Below, one piece after another: positions 25,801 through 34,800 of a stretch of DNA of 64,000 bases; positions within the stretch are counted from its first letter, which is position 1; each line of letters starts with the position of its first letter. The position numbers and the translations under genes are program-made. This DNA is from Lentinus brumalis. Its lineage: Eukaryota > Basidiomycota > Agaricomycetes > Polyporales > Polyporaceae. The stretch is taken from positions 1,426,001 to 1,490,000 of the forward strand of contig MARA01000002.1 of the NCBI GenBank assembly GCA_001792895.1, read 5' to 3'. Below the pieces are notes generated by a model. That model saw nothing but the letters and a program-made list of their open reading frames with translations. It made no database searches and was not told the DNA's origin.

Positions 25801-28800
25801 CGCACAGTTCACCGCTTTGTACCATATCGGCAATCCACAAGATTAGGCCATGACGGCACGCACTCGCGAAGATGCCCGTCTCGTCATACACCGCCCACAT
25901 ACGCTTCTTCTCATCTGCAGCCGCTGCCTTCCAGTTGGATGCGCACGAGCTGGGGGCGGCGGCACTTGTTGTACCGTCAGTAGGATCGCCCTCGGTCGGC
26001 TCATCTGCGGCGGGCTCGTCCTCGGGGTCATCTTCGATCAGATCGGAGGTCGGTAAAAGGTCGGGCTTGCCGGATGATTGGCGTGACTTTACCTCCCCCG
26101 CAAAGGAGTCGACAAAGGCGCGTGGCAGGAAGTAGTCGTTGTCCTCGTAGACACGCTCGTCGGCCGTCTGTCGCCCGCCCGATGTCGCGACACGCTTGAG
26201 AGAATTATTGCCGTCCATGATGACGATGCGGTCGTACTTCGGCGGGTCCTCGTCTTCGAGCTAGGATATAACACAGGTTTCAGCATCGCCCACGTACCGT
26301 TGCCGAGCAGGATCAGGTTGAATGTCGAATGTCGGACGACGAAGGTTGGAGATCATGAATGTCGGAACATGCTCGGAGGTCGGCCATGGGTTCAGACGCT
26401 CATATCTAGACTCCGCATAAGTAGTTTCCCCGGCCGATATGCGGGGATCGAATGTCATCAAGCATTCCAGGCAGCGGAGAATCAATGGGCCCACAACGTC
26501 GGATAGTGATACTTAGTTACTATCCCTTTCCTTTCAACAGCTTTCATCTCCTCTCGCCCTCTCTGACGACATACATAGTATCGTATCGTCGACTCCCGGG
26601 CGAGCGGAGCGGTCTCTATATCATCGAGCTCCCGCATCAACACCGACGGACGGCCTTCTCAATCTAAGTGGGTGGCCCCTACGTCGAGCCAGGGGCTCTG
26701 AAATGTGCGATATAAGTACTATGTATGAGGCTCAAGAGTAAGTCAATCTTTTGCCGCACTTTTTTTTGTCACATTTGGCTTGGGTTCTTGGAGGCAAATG
26801 TCCACCTACCTCACTCATCCCAGCGGTCGGGCGACATGAACACAGAGTTAAGGCCGTCCGCGAGCTCGTACTTGGGCGCCGGGCCAAGACTCTGTGAGCA
26901 CATGACGACCGACGCTGAATAGGTCCCTAGGCCCGCTAGCCCCGATAGCGCTCATGCTGAGCAGGCCACGCCCTTGAGCACGGCCTGCTCAGCATGAGCG
27001 CTCTTGCAGTAGATGTACCAATCATGTTGCAGGGGTTTCTCCCCGTCCCGAAACAGCGTCGACGCGCTCTCAATAATGACGTCAGGCAACACAGTTCCAC
27101 GTCTCCGTCTCGCTTGCCATCATGCATGGCTCTGAACTCCTACAACAAGGTCTCAATACCGCATCCCTGCGACTTGGAGGCCGTACTGAGCGTACATGCC
27201 TAGAGACATGCTCTCGCCTCCAACTGGAAGTGAGTCTAGTTGGACGCGTGAGGTTGTGCTGCAGCCGGCACACAGCGCTCATCGCCGGTATGTCATCATT
27301 GGCGATTATTTCAGCCGGCTGCTACTGAACGCTCTGGGTTCGGGAATCTTCTAGGAAGCGCTGACGAACGTCCGTATGCAGCCCGTCGGGATGCTCTAGC
27401 CGCCGTGTCACCATAATGGGGCAGTCGGGCAGCGGAATGGTCGCCAACATACTTCAGGGAATATTATAGCACCGCGTCCTCGCCCGCCGAGTCATAGATC
27501 CCCAACCGCTGTACTTGTCGCTCGAAATTCATCGTCTTACTCTTTGACCATGCCTATATGTGAGGGCTGTGGGGCTGTTTTCGCCCGACTTGTTGATCAA
27601 CTTTGCGGAGTGTGTCGGACAGAAGTGGAAGGACGCAATGCCGCGGACGCTGCTCAGGTAAGTGCTTACTTGCTGTACTTCTGGACTAGGTCTCACACGG
27701 CGGTCACAAACAGTCACCGCCTCAATGCGTCAAATGCGGAGAGTGCTTCCCCGGAATGGATACCGACTTGTGCGGCCGGTGCGTCAAGCTCGGGACGGCG
27801 AAATCGACAGTTGAACAAGAGCAGATTCAGGTTTGTTTAAGTCATCCACATCCAAGGTCGCATCGTCACCTCATACTTTGGTATTACTAGAAGTGGCCGC
27901 AGTGCAAACACTGCAGTTGCGTCTTTCCGTTCCTCAGGGAGGACTATTGCGGGTCATGCAAGGCAAAGTCCGGTACATCGGTGCCTGCTCCTAAGGCACC
28001 CGCGCCGAACATCAGTAAGAAGGCGAAGTCACCGACAAGTGACGCACTTCAACGTGTCCAAGGTCGTGCGGACGAGTTTGACAAACGCGCATCAAATCAT
28101 CGTCTCAATCAAAACCGGGACAGCGCAAGCACCAGCAGGCTTCAGGACCACAAGGACAAAGTGAACGCTCTGCGGGAGCTCCGAGGAGCTGCAGAAACAA
28201 TCTCGGTGGAGTTCTATGCTCACTATTGCACTTCTGGAACTTCAGCGCCGCAACCGGTGGGTTACGATCCTTCGTGCTTCCTCCCTGCGCCTTGCCCCTG
28301 TATTTATAACTTATGAGTCCTGCAGATCACCAAAACATGTCAACGCAAGACGTTTGATTCCGCAACATGCTTGGATGTCATTCTCGACCAAGGGGTGCAG
28401 ATCGCCCTCGACCTCTTCCACGATGTCCCTCAGACAATGCGGTCCGACTTCCCCGTTCAGGACTCGGACTTTGCAAGGTATGGACATTTGGCCGAGGAAC
28501 GTATCATTATATCGCTAATGTATCGCCCGTTTGGATGCAGAGGCAACGTCCAATTCAGCGTCCCGAAAGGAGCCCGTGCCAGTCCCAGTGGCATTTCAGT
28601 CGAGAAGCATTGGCATACCCGGTCACTCAGCGACTTCTATAAGCATCTCGTTCGCGAGGGTTTGATTGTTGGGGGAGGCAAGGCGGATAAGGACAAATCC
28701 TTCAAGCTGAATGTATGCGTGTGGGCACGCGCGAAGCGGCTGCGAGATCAGGTATGAGTCTCTGGTATCGAAATGGCACATTACTGATGGTAGAGCTCAA

Positions 28801-31800
28801 CAGTTTGACGACTTGCTCGAGTCCGCAACACTCATGGGGCCTCCATCTACTATTCCTACAGCGCGTGGCACCAAGACGCGCGGTAATCAGAGTACGGTAC
28901 CACGCAGTCAGAGCACGAAGCCGACGCTGTCGAAGCGGAAGCGTGGACAGTCTGATGCAGGTGGGATTGTGACTACGCTGGGAGTCCTAACACTTTCGCT
29001 CACGCTTTGCTCACAGATAAGTCTACTGCTCATGGTGTGGCCTCAGCGACAGCCTCCACCGCCAAGCGGCGTTCAGTAGTCGGTGATTCCTCTCCGGAAC
29101 CTGTGCGCTATGTCAGTACATTCCGGCCGCCAACAAACTTTGCGTCGCAACAGCCTATCGAGTACAGCGAGTTCAAGTTCCGGAAGACCGTCTGCCACAT
29201 CGACCCAACTCAGGGAACTGCCGACATGGAGAAGCTCGATAAGGAAGAAGTCATCAAGATAGCCAAGCATTGGCAACAGTACACCACGTCGAAGGAACCC
29301 GTCGCGGGTTGGCTCGGTGGTGGATATTCGAAGTTCGCAATTCGAGTATGTATTCTGTGTGCTTATGCTAATATCAGGTTTCCGAGTCAGTCATATCTTT
29401 AATATTGCAGGGCCTGTACGGGATGCCACCCCGGAAGTACGCTATTCTGCAAATGGGTCCGTTGGGTTCAACCTATAGCACTCCGGAGGAGAATGCAGCG
29501 ATTCTCCTCGACGAGCTGAAACTCCTTTGCTTGTCTCAGTACTTCGCTGACACGTTCAAGCGACGTGCTCTAGCATACAACGTTGAAATCCCTGGTGCGT
29601 CATCTCTCTTCCATGCTGCACACTGCGCATATGCATGCTCACTTGCGGCTCCAGATATCCGCTTCAATGCCGAAGGCGCTTTCATAGGGCAAACCGACTA
29701 CGACGCCATTCCTCCACCTCCAATGGATTTAAACGAAGCATCGCCGGACCCTCGTGCTCTACTATACACCACGTTCTTGGCCACTCCGCTGATCGATAAA
29801 TCAGAGGGATATGAGGAGCGCAAGTTCTCTGGCTCGCTCCAAGTTGGCCAGAACAAGGACGTCATCGGTCGTGCGATTGATGCTTTCGCGCATCATGTTC
29901 TGGACGATTCTCAAAACACTTGCATACTTGTCGACCTGCAAGGTATGTTTCTCCTGCCAGCGGCCATCAAGGACTTCGAGACTGCCCACTCATGCAACAG
30001 CTTCTGCGACCGATTAGGCCTATCCAACAGGCTCAAGCACAAGGCCGACGCGGCAAGCGGACGAGGGCGAATGGCTGTGCGGAACCTCGTGAATGACTAC
30101 TACCCCGAGAACGACTCCTCGAAGGGCGGATCCTCCAAAAAGATGGTGTCATACAAGGCCACCAGGACAAGCGACGGGAAGGATTGCATTGAGCTCGACT
30201 CATCGGAGGAGTCTTCTGGCGAGTCGTCCTCTGGCTGAACGAGTCGGTGATGGGCCTTCTTGTCGGTCTTCAAGTATGTATGGTATTCCAATGTCGTAGA
30301 GCATCGTAGATGTAATAGATCTATGACTTAACTACGACATCATTTCATCAAAGGCAGCATACTCTCGAATACATTCCAAACATTATGGAAGGTGAGCTTT
30401 TCAACACCCAAAGTGGCAAACACGGCGTCCGCGCGGTCCTCGTATTCGTGAGAGACGAACCGAACCAAGTCCTCACCACCTAGGTCCTCCATCAATCTCT
30501 CGATGAGCCCGGTATCCACAGGCTGTAGCCCACCGCGCTCGCCGCCATACCGCTCTGGAAGTGTGTACGCGATGTTCGGAGCGACTCCCGAGGGATTCAA
30601 CTTGTTGCGGTCTTTCCTAGTCTTATGGTTGTTCAGTTTGTCGCATAGGGCGTCGAGCTCTTGCTGGATGAGCTTCGGCCATAGGTACTGCACAAGGTCA
30701 CTAGCAGATCATTAGTACATCATCGTCACGCTGTCAAGTGCAAAGACATACTAGTGGTCTGGGTCCATCTCATCGTAGACATCCTTGCCAGCCTCCCAGA
30801 ATATCTTGACATCGTCGCCCCACTCAAGTCGGAGGCGTAGCCATCCACGCTCGATGGTGGTGTTCTCAATACTGGGAAGGAACCGATGGGCAGGTAACTC
30901 GTCGACAGGGAGGTCTGCTGCGAATTCCTCGCTACAGTTCATTAGTCCAAGGCTATCCATCGTACGACATAGGGAACTCACCGGAGTGCACTTGCAAAGG
31001 CATAAACTCCCGTCGTTTCACTTCCCCGGTCAGTCGTGGTCTGAAGCGGCATCCCTACGCGCAATATATGAGGTGCGTACCGGAAAGAAAGTGGAAGAAC
31101 TTACCTCCGCGCTGTTTTACCAACCTCAGGTATAGGTACGCGATGGTCTTCTTCAATCTGTTACTCCGTACGACCCAAATTCCATGCCACTTCCCGCTCC
31201 AGACATCCTCACACCCCAGATGGGGAATCCGATCGCACTCAGCTTGTCATGCCCGTCGCAGCTCCACTCAAAGTCCGGCCCTCGCACGATGAGGACTGTG
31301 CGGTGCTTCTTCTTGCTCTTAGGGTGCCGCTGGACAAAACCGGCAGGATCGAGGTTGCGCATCTCTTGATGGACGTAGTCCCTGCACACTGTGTCAGTGT
31401 CACGGCCCATAGACATGTAATATCGTACAGGTAGTACCTTGTCAACTGTACTCCGCTGTCCAATGCTATCGCTTCCTTCATTCGGCGTGGTCCCAGACCG
31501 CGGGTGGGGTGCTTGGCCATCTGATCGAGGATGAGTTGCCGCTTCTCTGTCTCTGGAAGGGCCCGTGTGGTGGCGCCGCTGCCTTTCAGGCCTAGCAGCT
31601 TGCGCCGGCGTGTAATGGTCGCAGTGCTATAGGGATGAACGCCGTGTTAGAAGAACTAATAGTTTACGGAGTGAGACGTACGCACCCTATGCTAATGCCA
31701 TGCTCAGCCAAGAGAAGTGCTTGAATCTGCTCTTTGCTTGTGATGTTGCGGCGTTGGTAGTCCTGTAATGCCTGCTCTAATACCGGGTCATCTTTCGAGG

Positions 31801-34800
31801 CTGTAGACATAGAGCTGTCATCAGACAGAAATGTAGTGGCAATCGGACAAACATACGACAGTTCTTGTGTTGATTTCGACCTTCGGGTTTGGGATGTGAC
31901 GGCGAGAGGCTCTACCACTGCTCCCTTGCTCGAATTCATCGGCCTCATTTTCGCTCATGATTGATAGCGTAGGTGCGACAAAGTGTGGAGCCTACTAGGG
32001 TGTGAGGGAGAGGCTGAGCGGTGCCTTCTGAACTCCAAGTCGTACGCACTCGTGGAAATTTCTAGATCATATGGAGTTTAACTTGCCATCTGTGCGGGAC
32101 TTGGCAGGTCTGGGTTCAAGATAATATATGAAGAATGTATTGAAGAGATACCGTAGGGGTACTACATAGACGACAATATGAGACTTGAAGTATGTAAGAT
32201 GACGAACCCAGTCTGGACCGCGTACATGCCTCAGGCTCGGATGCACTTGCAAGCCAGAAAGCAGACAATTTACAGGTGACTTGCTTACTCACATGATACC
32301 AGTGTCTCCTTGTACATCTCTCCATTTCAACGGGGCTCCGGCAAGCGTACTGAACGTGAGCTGAGGGTGTCCACTTGCATGGGCTTGCTATTGAACTCCG
32401 AGCTCCGAGTCCAGTTGATAGCAGAGGGCGTACCCAGATGTCGAAGCATAGCAAAGTGAAGCAGTCTGGTGGAGGCAGAGACAGCTCAGAGGGTGACGCG
32501 ACAGCAGTACGAGGAAGACTTGTTGCGCGAGCGCAGGCGGGAAGCTCACTATGACATCAGTGTGGCCCAATAAGGCATCTTGCCCGGGACAGACGCACGT
32601 TTTGCACGGGTCGAATTGTGTGCCAATCCCCGGCTCATAGACGCGCCCGGTAAAGCTTCCTACATGCTCTATAATACCTAACACATGCGCCAAAATTGTT
32701 TTGTATGCGTACAAGTGGGAGGTGAACGATGTGCTGCACACCTACAGAGGGCCACAGTTTGGCGTCTATGCAGCGTATGATCACTGTCACGTAATCAATA
32801 TTACGGGGCTATGTTGGCGTCTGGACCCTCCGAGCATGTTCCGACATCCATGATCTCCGACCTTCGTCGTCCGACATTCGACATTCAACCTGATCCTGCT
32901 CGGCAACGGTACCACGGGATCTCGTACTAGCGTGTCCCCAGATCTTGCACAGGAAAGACGCGTCGGGCGATATCTCGGTCCCCTGCTCTTCGATTCTCTT
33001 GGTGTTTTTGCAGGACGGTTGGCACTGGTCTCGCGCACCTATGTGTGAATTTTGGTGGCAAACGGATGAGAGGAAGGGTAGGTATCTGGGAAACAGTTGT
33101 TTGACCCCAGTACTTGCACACAGCCGCCCAGCGAATGTCACGCAGAGTCACCGAGCCGACTGATGCCGTGGTCAAACTCCGCTGATCAGCTGCCCGTTTT
33201 GGGTGTGTGTACCACTGTCTATTCAAGCTCCGACGCACTCGGGTGTGGCTGTTGTCACGTCTCTAACCCTTCCCTCTGTTCACCATCTTTCTGGAGCAGA
33301 CCGATGCTCGGAAAATTATGAAACATCTTCATTACAAACTACAGACTTTTTCTGAGAAGCCTCGAGGAGAGACCGCAAGAAACAGGCTCGGCAGGAGGCA
33401 GCCTATGGTGACCTTGAGGTAGGTCGGCGTATAGATCCACACACAGTGGGGGTAATTCCCATGGCATTCACTCAGGTTTTTCTGGAGTACGTCTGTCAGA
33501 TGCTAGGCTATCTGCTGATATTTGTTTGGCCTTTTCCTGTGCAGTTTTGAGACACTTACAACTCCTTGTACAAGATCTGGGGTCAACGAGCGCCTGTTCA
33601 AGATCTGGGGACACGCTAGTACTCATCATGTACCTGATATGCGCACGCGGGGCACCCATTCTTCACACGCCACCCCGGAGCATCTCGCCCTAGCGTCCCC
33701 ATGACCTGCGTCTTGACTTCGCGACGGATCGTAAGATAGACGTCGAATGCATCAGCGATGGCTGTGCGGTAGTAGCGACGATAAGGTACCTGAGCGTCAG
33801 AAAGTGAGTAAGTGCGATACCACGATGATAGAGTCAGGCGTACATAGTACTGGTAGCAAATGAGCCGAGTGAACGCCTCGACGCTCCACGAAGCTTTGAA
33901 GAGCCGCATGCAACGAAAGAGCTCGAGAGTCTTGAAGGAGATGGCGAATGAGGGATGCAGTGGCGCTGTGCCAAGGTACCCGCTGAGCGCAAGATCTTCC
34001 ATCAGCGACCTCTCGGGACAACGCTTGATGGATGCCGATCGCGATGTTGCGTAAAGATCCAGGACTTCGATCTCCACGGTTGCAGGGAGAATTTCCGGAT
34101 CCTCGGCGTCGGGCGTACTGTAACGCCACTTGATGTAGGCGTCGACGAGCTTCGGAGTCACAAGCTTCCAGTTCTCATCGAACTTTCGCATTCGCGACCG
34201 CCAGGAACGTGCGTCCTGATACTCTCTCGTGGTGACGCTTCAACAATGCAGTGTCAGTGTATAATGCCGGCGGCACCATGAGGCTACATACCGGGTACTC
34301 AGCAGATCACGGATGGCATGCGTCAATGCCTCGTCCTCCTGATCGTCCTCCCACGTGGTGTCGCCATCGTCGTCGGGGACACGGGTGAAGTCCTCGTAGA
34401 CGTGTCCTTCTAACGTCTGCTCATGGTCCTCGTGGCGAAGATCGGCCAAGTTGTTCCGGGATTCCCTTCCTAAACCTATGCAATAATCAGCATCCTGTTC
34501 ATAATACAGAGACGATCTTACGCACTGCTAAGAAGAGCTTGGTAGCGCTCATCTGCAGCCTTCCGTTCTTCGGCCATCTCCTTGAATCCGAACTTCTTCT
34601 GCTGCACATGTGCGAACATCCTACCACCCTCCAGGATTCTCCCAGTCCTCACGATCGCCGGACGGGCGACTACGACGCGGCGTGATACTCCTGCTTTGCG
34701 ACCAGCCATGGAGGAAGAAAAAAGAGGGAGAAGATTGTTAGACCTTTGTACCTCTACATGCACACAATTATACAGACAGAGAGCCCTAGCAGGATCGATG

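Larger units (their letters stand above)
26294..32912. mobile_element. Integrase-core DDE transposon, 6,619 bp, carrying an alpha-kinase gene
   Basis: The element has 86-bp terminal inverted repeats beginning GTACCGTTGCCGAGCAGG with two mismatches, and a 3-bp flanking repeat CAC (26291-26293 and 32913-32915). It encodes two convergent genes: an alpha-kinase on plus and an integrase-core DDE protein on minus. The latter is the obvious transposase. Confidence 0.85.
26261..33633 (-). other. KDZ intron inflated from 56 bp to 7,373 bp by two transposons
   Basis: The donor GTACAT (from 33633) and the acceptor ATCCTAG (ending at 26261) are preserved. 7,373 minus 6,619 + 3 (DDE element and CAC duplication) minus 693 + 2 (MITE and TA duplication) leaves 56 bp. 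Both neighbouring exons are in phase 0 (CPACAYQ and LEDEDPPK). Confidence 0.88.

Noticed and set aside
32067..32741. Short ORFs in the right arm of the DDE element
   Set aside because: No conserved motifs, no splice context, and different frames overlap each other.
23984..34709. Two separate genes (N-terminal KDZ-like and C-terminal KDZ-like)
   Set aside because: The exon ends continue each other in frame (CPACAYQ then LEDEDPPK), and removing the two inserted elements gives a normal 56-bp intron.
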